A stretch of 64,000 nt of DNA. Source: Actinoplanes octamycinicus. GTDB taxonomy: Bacteria > Actinomycetota > Actinomycetes > Mycobacteriales > Micromonosporaceae. The notes below the pieces were generated by a model that was not told the origin of the DNA, did no database searches, and saw only the letters and a program-made list of their open reading frames with translations. Both the position numbers and the translations under genes were made by a program. Shown here one piece after another: positions 55,423 through 63,788 of the stretch (position 1 is its first letter; each line of letters starts with the position of its first letter). The DNA lies in the NCBI RefSeq assembly GCF_014205225.1, contig NZ_JACHNB010000001.1:8785501-8849500 (forward strand). The letters run 5' to 3'.

Positions 55423-56211
55423 GTGCGGCATTCCACCGCGCTGCTCTGGGCCGTCCTGGCCGGGTCCGCTCTGGGCGCGGCCGGCACCACGGCGCCGGCC
55501 GCCGCTGACGTGCCGGGCTTCGGCGTACGCCTGACCGCGCCCGCCACGTTCAAGTCCGGTGGCAACACCAAGACCCTCACCGCGGTGGTCACCTCCGACC
55601 AGCGCGCCTGCCGCAAGGTGCGGTTCTCGCTGGTCGTGCGCGCCGGATCGGTCCCGCTCGACCGGATCCGGGTGACCCGGTTCGAGGACTCCGGCGAGTT
55701 CCCCACCCAGCTCCGGGTGGACGGCGACACCGCCACCCTGGTCGACGAGCGGCTCGACCCGGGCACGCTGTGCCGCAACCGGACGGTCACCGGGCGCTGG
55801 CAGGTCGGGTTCAGCGGGCGGGACGGCGGCGAGGTGCGCTTCGAGGTGCAGGCCTTCGACGAGCGGGACACGCTGCTCTCGGCCGGCGGGGCGGGCACCG
55901 AGGTGACCGGGCAGGTGGCCACCTCCTCGCCGACCCCGTCGAAGACCAGCGCGTCGCCGGAGCCGACCGAGACCGGGGAGGAGACCGAGGCGCCGGCCGA
56001 CAGCGAACCGACCGGTGACCCCACGCCGACCAGGACGGCGGGCGCGCTCGCGCCGGCCTCCGAGGACAGCAACCTGCTCGGGCCGGGGCTGATCGTCGGT
56101 GGGGTGTTCTTCTTCCTCGGGCTGTTGCTGCTGCTGCGGTTGCGGGCGCGGACCCGGGCGGCGCGGCAGCGGGCGGAGACTCTGCCGACCGGGTTCTACA
56201 CCATGCCGTAA
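55423..56211 (+). CDS. Membrane-anchored extracellular protein of unknown function
   Basis: A 262-residue protein with a signal peptide (about 1-28, ending APAAA), an extracellular beta-rich domain (about 30-175), a Pro/Thr/Glu-rich stalk (about 180-230) and a C-terminal transmembrane helix (LIVGGVFFFLGLLLLLRL) followed by basic residues. Two Cys pairs (CRKVRF, LCRNRT) may form a disulfide. The GTG start at 55423 is preceded by AGGGGGAT; an upstream ATG would precede a poor signal sequence. No domain recognised. Confidence 0.75.
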   Translation: MRHSTALLWAVLAGSALGAAGTTAPAAADVPGFGVRLTAPATFKSGGNTKTLTAVVTSDQRACRKVRFSLVVRAGSVPLDRIRVTRFEDSGEFPTQLRVDGDTATLVDERLDPGTLCRNRTVTGRWQVGFSGRDGGEVRFEVQAFDERDTLLSAGGAGTEVTGQVATSSPTPSKTSASPEPTETGEETEAPADSEPTGDPTPTRTAGALAPASEDSNLLGPGLIVGGVFFFLGLLLLLRLRARTRAARQRAETLPTGFYTMP

Positions 56212-56323
56212 TCAGTCCGGTTATTCCGGCTTGTACCGCGCGCTTCCACCCCTTCAATGGACATTTCGGTCTACGGTGCCACTACCGTGATCCACAGCGT
56301 CACCGTCCATCGGGGAGGACTCC

Positions 56324-57283
56324 GTGACCCGTACCGTCAAGATCGCGGGCGCCGTCGGCGCCCTCGCCCTGGCCTCCATCGCCGTGCCCGCCGGCGTGTC
56401 CTACGCCGGCACACCGTTCGCCGCGCCCGTCGCGCGCTCAGCCACCGGGGCGAACATTGGAGCGGACACCGGCTCGGCCGCTCGATCCGCCGGATTCGCC
56501 GGATCGGTCACCGGGCCGGCTTCGCGGTCGGCCGCCGGCTCAGCTCCCGGCGCGACCAGCGGCCTCGCCTCCGGACCGGGCGCCGAGTCAGCGTCCGGCG
56601 CCACCAGCGGCCTCGCCACCGGGCCGGGCGCCGAGTCAGCCTCCGGCGCAGCCAGCGGCCTCGCCACCGGACCGGGCGCCGGTTCAGCGAACGGCCCGGC
56701 TACCGGGCTGGCCGCGGGCTCAGCAAACGGCCTCGCCACCGGACTGGCCGCGGGCTCAGCCACCGGATCGGCCACCGGTTCCACAACCGGGTCGGCCGGC
56801 GGCTCGGCGACGACCCAGGAGGAGAGTTTCCTGGGCGGCGAGCCGCTGGTCCCGGACGCCGTCGAGCCGCCCGCCGGCAACGTCGTGCACGCCGTGCTCA
56901 AGGCCCGCGGCGTACAGATCTACGAGTGCAAACGCAGCATGTGGCAGCCGCTCGAACCGGCCGCCTCCCTGACCGGCGTGACCATGAGCCCGGTCAAGAA
57001 GGTGACCGCGGTCCACTTCCGCGGCCCCGCCTGGGTGTCCGACCAGGACGGCTCGATGGTCCAGGGCGCCGCCCCGGTCACCGCCCAGCCCGCGGAGCCC
57101 GGCAGCCTCCCGCCGATGCTGCTCAAGGCCACCGGCAACCGCGGCGGCGGCATCTTCGGCCCGGTCACCTACATCCAGCGCCTCGACGCTCACGGCGGCG
57201 CCGCCCCGTCCACCTCCTGCGGCGGCGACCAGCCGGTAGCCGTCCCCTACCGCGCCGTCTACCGCTTCTTCACCACAAAATAG
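56324..57283 (+). CDS. Secreted DUF3455-type protein with low-complexity Ala/Gly/Ser/Thr region
   Basis: A 319-residue exported protein. Signal peptide about 1-27 (VSYAG cleavage). Residues 30-165 are degenerate repeats of Ala, Gly, Ser and Thr. The C-terminal domain (about 170-319) shows GVQIYECKRSMWQPLEPAASL, AVHFRGPAWVSDQDGSMVQ and VTYIQRLDAHGGAAPSTSC, the DUF3455 pattern. GTG 56324 follows GGGGAGG. The low-complexity part is probably an extended linker from the cell surface. Function unknown. Confidence 0.8.
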   Translation: MTRTVKIAGAVGALALASIAVPAGVSYAGTPFAAPVARSATGANIGADTGSAARSAGFAGSVTGPASRSAAGSAPGATSGLASGPGAESASGATSGLATGPGAESASGAASGLATGPGAGSANGPATGLAAGSANGLATGLAAGSATGSATGSTTGSAGGSATTQEESFLGGEPLVPDAVEPPAGNVVHAVLKARGVQIYECKRSMWQPLEPAASLTGVTMSPVKKVTAVHFRGPAWVSDQDGSMVQGAAPVTAQPAEPGSLPPMLLKATGNRGGGIFGPVTYIQRLDAHGGAAPSTSCGGDQPVAVPYRAVYRFFTTK

Positions 57284-57384
57284 GATCTGCCCGCTCCCAG
57301 CAGCCGCCGAACACCACCCCACCCTTGACGATCACAATCTTCATATACGCAGGTCCGCCGTGGTACGGACCGCATGCTCCCGGC

Positions 57385-58650
57385 ACCCCTCTGTCAAGGG
57401 GTTGGTGTGGGGGATGTTTTAGGGTGGTGGTTGGCGGGTCCGGGTTGTGACTTTTCCGAAGTGTCGATCTTGGGGTTTGGGTCGGCCGCGCTGGAGTTTC
57501 GAGTCGCCCCCGTGTGTCCTCCCGGATCCGTCGCCGGGGTTGTTGCGGCTGCCGCGTCTTTGATCATTTGTCGGTAGACGGTGTCGGACAGGCGTCGTTT
57601 CAACGCTCGCATGGCTTCCATCGCGGTTTTGCCTTCGGCGCGTTTGTGCTGGTAATAGGCGCGTGCGGGGGTGTCGTAGCGGAGCTGGGTGATGACCATG
57701 ATGTGCAGGACCCGGTTGATGCGCCGGTTCCCGGCCCGGTTGAGCCGGTGATGGTGATGGTCGCCGGAGGACACGTCGATGGGGGCGGTGCCGTTCCAGG
57801 TGGCGAAGTGTCCGCGGGTCGGGAAGCGGTGGATGTCGCCGATGTCGCCGAGCAGGCGGGCGGCGCCGGAGGGGCCGATGCCGTTGAGGCTGGTCAGCTG
57901 GGTGCCGGTGGCGGCCAGCACGGTCGTCAGCTGCCGGTTGGCTGCTTTGATCTTGGTGTCCAGGGTGGTGAGCTCGTCGACCAGGTCGCCGGCCAGCTGA
58001 TAGCGGGTGGCGGTGACGATGTCGCCGGCCGGGACGCTGACGCGTTCGAGCAGGGTGCGGGCCTGGTCGGTGGTCAGGTTCTTCTTCGCGCCGCCGGGGA
58101 TCAGTTCGAGCAGTAGCTGGTGCAGCCGGTTGATGGTCTCGGTGCGGGTGGCGCCGAGCTGGTCGCGGCGGTCGGCCAGCAGCCGCAGCGCGACGGTGGC
58201 GCCGTCGGCACGAACCTGGTGCAGGCCCGGGGTGCGTAGCGCTGTCACGGCGATGTGGTGGGCGTCGTGACCGTCGGTTTTGCGGCCGTGGCCGGTGTCG
58301 AAGTTGCGGGCTTTCGCGGCGAGTTTCGCCGGGACGTCCAGCACGGTTTCGCCGTCGGCGACCAGCCGCTGGGCCAGGTGCCGGCCGATGCCGTTACAGC
58401 CCTCGACCGCCCACACCCGGCCGGCGTGACGGCGGCCGGCAGCGAGCAGCTGCTGGTAGCCGCCGGTGTCGGTGCCGTACCTACCGCGGGCCAGTACCTG
58501 TTCACGCTCGTTGATGATCTCGATCGTCGCGGACCGCTTGTGCGGATCGACCCCAATGATCAGCTGACCCATCGTCGGTAACCTTCCCGTCGTCGCAGCA
58601 CACAACGCCGGCGGGAGGGCATCGCTACTTACAGCTGGGCAAACCCCTCT
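57385..58650 (-). mobile_element. IS110-family insertion sequence (copy 2)
   Basis: An 8-bp direct repeat ACCCCTCT at 57385-57392 and 58643-58650 flanks one transposase gene (element about 1.26 kb). At the left end the repeat lies in a small hairpin CCCCT/AGGGG. It is a different element from copy 1: the transposases share only the family architecture. Palindromic repeats start about 290 bp to its right. Ends are inferred. Confidence 0.6.
57394..58572 (-). CDS. IS110-family transposase (DEDD recombinase)
   Basis: A 392-residue transposase, apparently intact. N-terminal DEDD domain: LIIGVDPHKRSATIEII, VWAVEGCNGIGRHLAQRL and GRKTDGHDAHHIAVTAL. The Tnp_20 C-terminal domain has LTSLNGIGPSGAARLLGDI, FATWNGTAPIDVSSGDHHHH, and LNRAGNRRINRVLHIMVIT. 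The last 40 residues are low-complexity. ATG 58572 starts MGQLIIGVDPHK; the longer frame adds 32 unrelated residues. Divergent from the copy at 31.4 kb. Confidence 0.93.
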   Translation of the reverse strand: MGQLIIGVDPHKRSATIEIINEREQVLARGRYGTDTGGYQQLLAAGRRHAGRVWAVEGCNGIGRHLAQRLVADGETVLDVPAKLAAKARNFDTGHGRKTDGHDAHHIAVTALRTPGLHQVRADGATVALRLLADRRDQLGATRTETINRLHQLLLELIPGGAKKNLTTDQARTLLERVSVPAGDIVTATRYQLAGDLVDELTTLDTKIKAANRQLTTVLAATGTQLTSLNGIGPSGAARLLGDIGDIHRFPTRGHFATWNGTAPIDVSSGDHHHHRLNRAGNRRINRVLHIMVITQLRYDTPARAYYQHKRAEGKTAMEAMRALKRRLSDTVYRQMIKDAAAATTPATDPGGHTGATRNSSAADPNPKIDTSEKSQPGPANHHPKTSPTPTP

Positions 58651-58940
58651 CAAGCCACTCCGCGCCACGGTGACCGGCAGGGTTCAAGCCGGGAGAAAGC
58701 CACACCCCGCCATCTGAGTGGGCAGCGCGGGCCTGAGAATCCCTACCGATCACCTCGACCAAGCCTGGCCGGGCCGCGGTCGTACATCAATTCTCTTTAA
58801 GTAGCGCGGGCCGGGCCCGGCGATCTGGCCGCTGCGCGTCCATAACAATCGCCGCCCCCTTCAAGGCCCGTGGGTGGTCCCACAAACCCCCAACCCGCGA
58901 CGCCCGCCCGTACCACGGCCCGAATCGCGCCCAACGGCCT

Positions 58941-59260
58941 CGGCTGGCTTCCAGGGGTGCCTCAAGACACTTGAGGCACCCCTGGAAGCCAGCCGACAAC
59001 CGCACGACACGCCACCCCCGACCGCCTTGCGAGTCCAGCTGGTCGACACGGGTGTCTCAAGACGCTTGAAGCACCCCTGGAAGCCAGCCGACAACCGCGC
59101 GACGCGCCACCGCCACCACCCCCGACCGCCCTGCGAGTCCGGCTGGTCGACACGGGTGTCTCAAGACGCCTGAAGCACCCCTGGAAACCAGCCGACAATC
59201 GCACGACGCGCCACCGCCACCACCCCCGACCGCCTTGCGGGTTGAGCTGGTCGGCAGGGG
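58941..59260. repeat. Palindrome family, locus 4 (three copies plus a degenerate one)
   Basis: The first copy is perfect: 25-bp arms (58941-58965 and 58971-58995) with loop GACAC. GTGTCTCAAGACGCTTGAAG and a variant follow at 59052 and 59156, and a degenerate fourth near 59240. Spacers carry CGACAACCGCGCGACGCGCC, shared with loci 1 and 3. Confidence 0.93.
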
Positions 59261-59362
59261 TGTGTGCGAGGCCTCAAGGCACGTGGCACCGGGCCGGAAC
59301 ACGGTCTCCGTGGAGCAGGCCGCCCCTTGCTGACCAGCCGCGACCTGGTAGCGCGCTGCGGA

Positions 59363-59560
59363 GCGCGGGAGCGGCGTCATCGCGGGTGGGACGGTGAGCC
59401 CGGGTCAGCGCGGGAGCGGCGTCATCGCGGGTAGGACGGTGAGCCCGGGTCAGCGCGGGAGCGGCGCCATCGCGGGTGGGACGGTGAGCCCGGGTCAGCG
59501 CGGGAGCGACGTCATTACGGGTGGGACCGTGAGCCCGAGGTAGCGCGGTAGCGGGTCAGT
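59363..59560. repeat. 45-bp tandem repeats
   Basis: GCGCGGGAGCGGCGTCATCG starts at 59363, 59408, 59453 and 59498, with a truncated unit at 59543. It ends 20 bp before the stop of the PP2C gene at 59583, forming its 3' flank. Confidence 0.93.
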
Positions 59561-59582
59561 CCGGGGCGAGCAGGACGGCGGG

Positions 59583-60320
59583 TCAGGTGACGGTCAGGGC
59601 GACGGCGGTGGCGTTGTCGTGGCCGCCGGCCTGGAGGGTGGCGTCCAGCAGGGACTGGACGACGGTGCGGGGTGGGACGGCGGCCATGACATGGGCGAGC
59701 TGCTGGTAGGAGAGCTGGCCGGAGACGCCGTCGGTGCAGAGCAGCAGGCGGTCGCCGGGGTGCAGGGGGACGTCGAGGATGTCCGGGTCCGGCTGGTCGG
59801 GGTGGCCCGTGTAGCGGGTCAGGCGGTACCCGTCGGCTTCGGCTCGGGGGTCGGTGGCGGCGTACCAGCCGTGGGTGAGGCCGAGCCAGGCGATCGTGTG
59901 GTCGACGGTGAGCAGTTCGAGCAGGCCGGCGCGGAGGCGGTAGGCGCGGGAGTCGCCGAGCTGCACGATCCGGGCGGCGGCGTCGTCGCCCGGGACGCCG
60001 GCCAGCGCGGTCAGCGTGCAACCGGTGAGGTCGCGGAGGGTGCGGGCCTTCTGCCGTACGCGGGAATGGGCCTCCTGGACAGCGGCCCGCAGCGCGGCCG
60101 GGTCCGGACCGGCGAACCGGGTCGCGAAGGTCTCCACCGCGATGCGGCCGGCGGCCGCGCTCCCCTCCCCCGCGCCCATCCCGTCGGCGACGATCGCCAG
60201 CGGCCGGTCGGCGTCCAGGTGCAGCACGTCGTAGTTGCGGTCGTAGCGATGCCCGGTCACGCTGCCGGCCGCCGCGGTCACGACCCGGCCGCCGAACCGC
60301 CACACCGCCTCGCCGATCAC
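59583..60320 (-). CDS. PP2C-like protein phosphatase
   Basis: A 245-residue phosphatase. Metal and active-site motifs: RNYDVLHLDADRPLAIVADGMG with Asp46, GCTLTALAG, VQLGDSRAYRLRAG, LLLCTDGVSGQL and GGHDNATAVALTV. The DGMGG glycine is Ala50, a small change. The GTG start at 60320 overlaps the stop of the membrane PH-type protein gene (GTGA), so it is the last gene of the MarR-PH-PP2C operon. Target unknown. Confidence 0.88.
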   Translation of the reverse strand: MIGEAVWRFGGRVVTAAAGSVTGHRYDRNYDVLHLDADRPLAIVADGMGAGEGSAAAGRIAVETFATRFAGPDPAALRAAVQEAHSRVRQKARTLRDLTGCTLTALAGVPGDDAAARIVQLGDSRAYRLRAGLLELLTVDHTIAWLGLTHGWYAATDPRAEADGYRLTRYTGHPDQPDPDILDVPLHPGDRLLLCTDGVSGQLSYQQLAHVMAAVPPRTVVQSLLDATLQAGGHDNATAVALTVT

Positions 60321-61243
60321 CTCAGCACCGCCGTGCCGACCAGGGACGCACCGGCGACAGACGGCGGGGCGGTAACGCCGGCCCGGACAGACTGCCCACC
60401 GGAAATGCCCGGAATGCCGCGCCGGGCAGACTGCGCAAGGGAAAGGGCCGGAACGCCGACCTCGGCAAACTGCGCAAGAGAAAGGGCTGGAACGCCGACC
60501 CCGGCAGACTGCGCAAGGGAAAGGGCCGGAACGCCGACCCCGGCAGACTGCGCGAGAGAAAGGGCGGGAAGGCTGGGCCGGGCAGGCTGCGCGAGGGTAG
60601 CGGCGGGAACGTAAGGCCGGGCAGGCGGCGGCGGGGTCACGGGACTGCGGGGCTGGGGAGGTGGGGGGCGGGCGGCGGCGACCAGGGCCTCCGGCTCGTC
60701 GGCGTGGAAGCGGATCTGGCTGACCGACTCGCCGCGGGTCTTGCGGACCGGGACGGTGAGCGGCTCGGTGAGGCGGATGTCGACGCTGGTCTGGCTGGCC
60801 ATGCCGAGGGACAGCACCCCGTCCTCCAGCTGGGTCTGGCCGCCCGGCGGCATCGAGCGGCGGCGCACGTCGATCGCCGCGATCTGATCCCAGCGCAGCG
60901 GCAGGTCGAGGGTGAGGCTGTTGCGGATCCGCAGGCCGGACGGGCCGACCAGGTGCTGGTGCACGTGCATGGTGGCGAGCAGGCCGACCATCCAGACCAG
61001 GCCGTAGACGCCGATGGCGAGCGCGGCGAGCCGGACCGGCTCCCAGGGCACGATCAGGTGCAGGATCGGCACCTCGATGGCGGAGACAACGAGCAGGACG
61101 CCGAGGATCAGGTTGACCGCGCGATGGTAGGTGAAGCGCTGCGCGCCGGGCTCGATCGGGACCGGGCGCCGGAAGACCCAGCGGTAGAGCGCGGCCCACA
61201 GCCGCAGCTCGTAGACGACCACGAAGCGGATCAGCTTGATCAT
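60317..61243 (-). CDS. Membrane protein with PH-like domain and C-terminal repeat tail
   Basis: A 308-residue protein. Two membrane helices (about 43-65 and 72-92) are followed by a beta-rich PH-like domain (about 95-185: GLRIRNSLTLDLPLRWDQI, VSQIRFHADEPEAL). The tail from 195 on is Pro-rich, then has four 13-residue repeats (PALSLAQSAGVGV) at about 226-275. ATG 61243 overlaps the MarR stop by 4 bp, and its own stop overlaps the PP2C start. All three genes thus are one coupled operon. Function unknown. Confidence 0.82.
   Translation of the reverse strand: MIKLIRFVVVYELRLWAALYRWVFRRPVPIEPGAQRFTYHRAVNLILGVLLVVSAIEVPILHLIVPWEPVRLAALAIGVYGLVWMVGLLATMHVHQHLVGPSGLRIRNSLTLDLPLRWDQIAAIDVRRRSMPPGGQTQLEDGVLSLGMASQTSVDIRLTEPLTVPVRKTRGESVSQIRFHADEPEALVAAARPPPPQPRSPVTPPPPARPYVPAATLAQPARPSLPALSLAQSAGVGVPALSLAQSAGVGVPALSLAQFAEVGVPALSLAQSARRGIPGISGGQSVRAGVTAPPSVAGASLVGTAVLR
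60395..60607 (-). repeat. In-frame 39-bp tandem repeats
   Basis: Four near-identical units encoding PALSLAQSAGVGV, inside the tail of the membrane PH-type protein. Frame is conserved. Confidence 0.88.
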
Positions 61244-61704
61244 GAGGTCACCCCCGGTTGATGGGTCAGGCCGAGGCCGTGCAGCGTGTGCAGGACGTCG
61301 TCGAGGCCGGCGACCAGCCCGTCGAAGCGCTCGGCCGGCATGTGCGCGAACAGCTGCCTGCCGAACTCGCGCTGCTGGGCGGCCGTCTCGTCGAGCAGCG
61401 CGGCGCCCCGGTCGGTGCAGGTCACTAGTGCGGCGCGGCGGTCGGTGGGGTGCGGCTCGCGGGTGACCAGGCCGCCGGCGACCAGCCCGTCGACCAGCCC
61501 GGTGACCGCCCGCGGGGTCACCCGGAGCGCCTCGGCGAGGACGTGCTGCGGGCTGGGGCCGAGCGAGCGCAGCGTCCAGAGCAGCGTCATCCGGGAGACC
61601 GAGAGGCCCTGCGCGGCGAGGCTTTTCGTCATGTCCTCGTGGAGCAGCACGACCAGCTCCAGGATCCGGTCGAGCGCCCCGGCGTACCGCTGGTCCTGGT
61701 CCAT
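61240..61704 (-). CDS. MarR-family transcriptional regulator
   Basis: A 154-residue winged-helix dimeric regulator. LSVSRMTLLWTLRSLGPSP, then the recognition helix LRVTPRAVTGLVDGLVAGGLVTREPHPTDRRA, which includes the MarR wing D-R-R. The stop overlaps the membrane protein start by 4 bp. It likely represses its own operon in the absence of an inducing ligand; the ligand is unknown. ATG 61704. The upstream 102 bp to the cellulase stop carry the promoter. Confidence 0.93.
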   Translation of the reverse strand: MDQDQRYAGALDRILELVVLLHEDMTKSLAAQGLSVSRMTLLWTLRSLGPSPQHVLAEALRVTPRAVTGLVDGLVAGGLVTREPHPTDRRAALVTCTDRGAALLDETAAQQREFGRQLFAHMPAERFDGLVAGLDDVLHTLHGLGLTHQPGVTS

Positions 61705-61806
61705 GCCCTTACCCTACTTCATCGTGTAGGGCCTTCACAATCTAAGGAAAAAGGAACCCCCACCCCGGGCATGATCGGGGTGGGGGTCCGGTCTAGCTCA
61801 GCGGCG

Positions 61807-63576
61807 TCACAGCGCCGGGTAGGCGTTCGCCATCAGCTGCTGGAACTGGGCGGAGAACCAGGCGCCGGAGATCGGCGCGTTCGGCAGGGCACCGCTCATG
61901 CTGTTGCCGTTGCGGGCGTTACCGGTGTAGGTCGGGTCGCACATCCGGTCGAAGCCCTTGCCCTCGTCGTTCGGGATCAGCGAGGACGAGCCGTCCGACT
62001 CACCCGGGGGCTTCACCCAGACGTAGGCGTCGATACCGGAGGCCGGGGCGGCCTTCGGACGCTCACCGAGACCGGCACCGGCCTGGTTGCACCAGTTGCC
62101 GGCGTGGAGCCGGCGGTCGATGCGCGACTCGTTGACGTAGGTGTTGACGTCGGTCGAGCTGCTCGCCTTGGTGGGCCGGGCCGAGCCGCCCCAGCCGTTG
62201 CGCGAGGTGTCGATCAGCATGCCGATGTTGCTGTTGAAGCCGATCGAGACCAGCTTCTGCCGGAACGCCTGGGCGAACGTCAGCTCATCGGAGTACTGGT
62301 TCCAGTCGAGCCACTTGGACTGCCGGATGTTCTGGCCACCGACCGTGACGGTCGGCTGGATGTACGGCTCCTGCAGCGCCGAGTAGTTCGCCGTGTTGGT
62401 GATGAACCCGGTGACGTTGTTGACGCTGCCGGAGGCCTTGGCGGCCTGCAGCATGATGTCCGCGACCGGGCCGAAGTTCGAGTCCCAGCCGATCCAGCCG
62501 TGGTGAGCGGCGTCCACGTAGTTGTAGACGTTGCCGATCGCGCCCAGCTTGTTCAGGGCGTAACCGACACCCTGCACGTACCCGCCGTTGGCCTTCATCG
62601 TGTCGCACATCGCCGTGCCGCCGGCGTTGCCGGAGGTGTTGGTGACGATGTTCGGCAGCGAGTCGATCTCGACGACGTTGATGATGCGCAGGTTCTTGTA
62701 CTTCGCGTCGCCCTCGATCGCCGCGATCGGGTCGATGTACTCCGACTTGTAACGCGGCAGGTCGTCCGGACCGAGCTCACCGTTGGAGGCGAGCGCGGAA
62801 CAGTCCCGGCCGGGCAGGTTGTAGATCACGAACTGGATGTAGCCGGCACCCTGGGCGAGGGCCGCGTCCAGGTGGTCACGGACGCCCATCGAGCCGTTCG
62901 AGCTGCTGTTGTCGGTGCCCTCGATGGCGGCGATCCGGTCCAGCCAGACCGCGGTCGGGTTGCTCGACACCCGGCTGCCACCGGGCTCGGCGTCGGCCTT
63001 CGCCTTCCACTCCGGGTTGACGTAGCCCTTGACCCCCGCGTACGGGTTGTCCACCTTGACGCCCGGGTCGGTGGGGGTCGACACGCTGGCAGACGGGCTG
63101 GGCGGCGTCGACACCGAGGGCGAGCCGGGGTTCGACGGCGACGGCGAGTTCGGGACCGAGCCGGTGCAGGCGACGCCGTTGAGCTTGAACGTCGACGGCG
63201 CCGTGTTGGTGCCCGAGTAGTTCGCGTTGAAGCCGAAGTTCGCCGTGGCGTTGGTGCCGAGCGAGGCGGACCACGACGGGTTCACCGCGGTGACGTTCTG
63301 CCCGGACTGGGTGATCGTGGCGCTCCAGCCCTGGGTGATCGTCTGGTTCCCGGGGAAGGCCCAGGTGAGGTTCCAGCCGCCGGAGATCGGGTCACCGAGG
63401 TTGGTGACCGTCACGTTGCCGGTGAAACCAGTGCTCCACTGGTTCACCGAGTAGTCGACGCGACAACCGGCGGCGGCACTGGCGTCGGTCGCGACCGCGA
63501 CCGCACCGGCGCCGGCCACGACACTCACGGCGGCGGCTGCCGTGAGGGCGCGGGCCCGGGGGGAAATGGGTCTCAT
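61807..63576 (-). CDS. Secreted GH6 cellulase with N-terminal CBM2
   Basis: A 589-residue exported cellulase that cleaves beta-1,4-glucan with inversion. A signal peptide (about 1-35) is followed by a family 2 cellulose-binding module (about 37-138, with Trp residues in GWNLTW and QGWSAT), a Ser/Pro/Thr linker (about 140-175) and the GH6 domain. The acid Asp lies in VIYNLPGRDCSALAS, and VNVVEIDSLPNIV, VYNYVDAAHHGWIGW and VWVKPPGESDG are the other family motifs. ATG 63576 follows AGGAG. A perfect CebR-type operator lies about 100 bp upstream. Confidence 0.96.
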   Translation of the reverse strand: MRPISPRARALTAAAAVSVVAGAGAVAVATDASAAAGCRVDYSVNQWSTGFTGNVTVTNLGDPISGGWNLTWAFPGNQTITQGWSATITQSGQNVTAVNPSWSASLGTNATANFGFNANYSGTNTAPSTFKLNGVACTGSVPNSPSPSNPGSPSVSTPPSPSASVSTPTDPGVKVDNPYAGVKGYVNPEWKAKADAEPGGSRVSSNPTAVWLDRIAAIEGTDNSSSNGSMGVRDHLDAALAQGAGYIQFVIYNLPGRDCSALASNGELGPDDLPRYKSEYIDPIAAIEGDAKYKNLRIINVVEIDSLPNIVTNTSGNAGGTAMCDTMKANGGYVQGVGYALNKLGAIGNVYNYVDAAHHGWIGWDSNFGPVADIMLQAAKASGSVNNVTGFITNTANYSALQEPYIQPTVTVGGQNIRQSKWLDWNQYSDELTFAQAFRQKLVSIGFNSNIGMLIDTSRNGWGGSARPTKASSSTDVNTYVNESRIDRRLHAGNWCNQAGAGLGERPKAAPASGIDAYVWVKPPGESDGSSSLIPNDEGKGFDRMCDPTYTGNARNGNSMSGALPNAPISGAWFSAQFQQLMANAYPAL

Positions 63577-63678
63577 CAGGACTCCTCGAGACGTACGGCG
63601 GACGCCAATGATCAGCGCCGATGGGAGCGACGGCCGACATATCGGTGGGGATCGTTGGCCGACGCGGACAGCATTACA

Positions 63679-63692
63679 TGGGAGCGCTCCCA
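63679..63692. promoter_or_regulatory. CebR/CelR-type operator
   Basis: TGGGAGCGCTCCCA is a perfect 14-bp palindrome, identical to the site bound by CebR in Streptomyces and CelR in Thermobifida, LacI-type repressors released by cellobiose or cello-oligosaccharides. It lies about 103 bp upstream of the cellulase start, within the region expected for its promoter. Confidence 0.93.
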
Positions 63693-63788
63693 GCGCAATG
63701 ATCCGGAAACACTTGGGCAACTGCCTGTTCACCGCGCCCGGACGTGGTGCAACAGCCGCCGTCCCGGCGGCCACAACCGGATGTGACG

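Larger units (their letters stand above)
58573..59582. other. Gene-free kilobase of palindromes and tandem repeats
   Basis: Holds the right end of the second IS110 element, the palindromes at 58941-59260 and the 45-bp array at 59363-59560. Open frames here are repeat artefacts. No gene supported. Confidence 0.75.
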
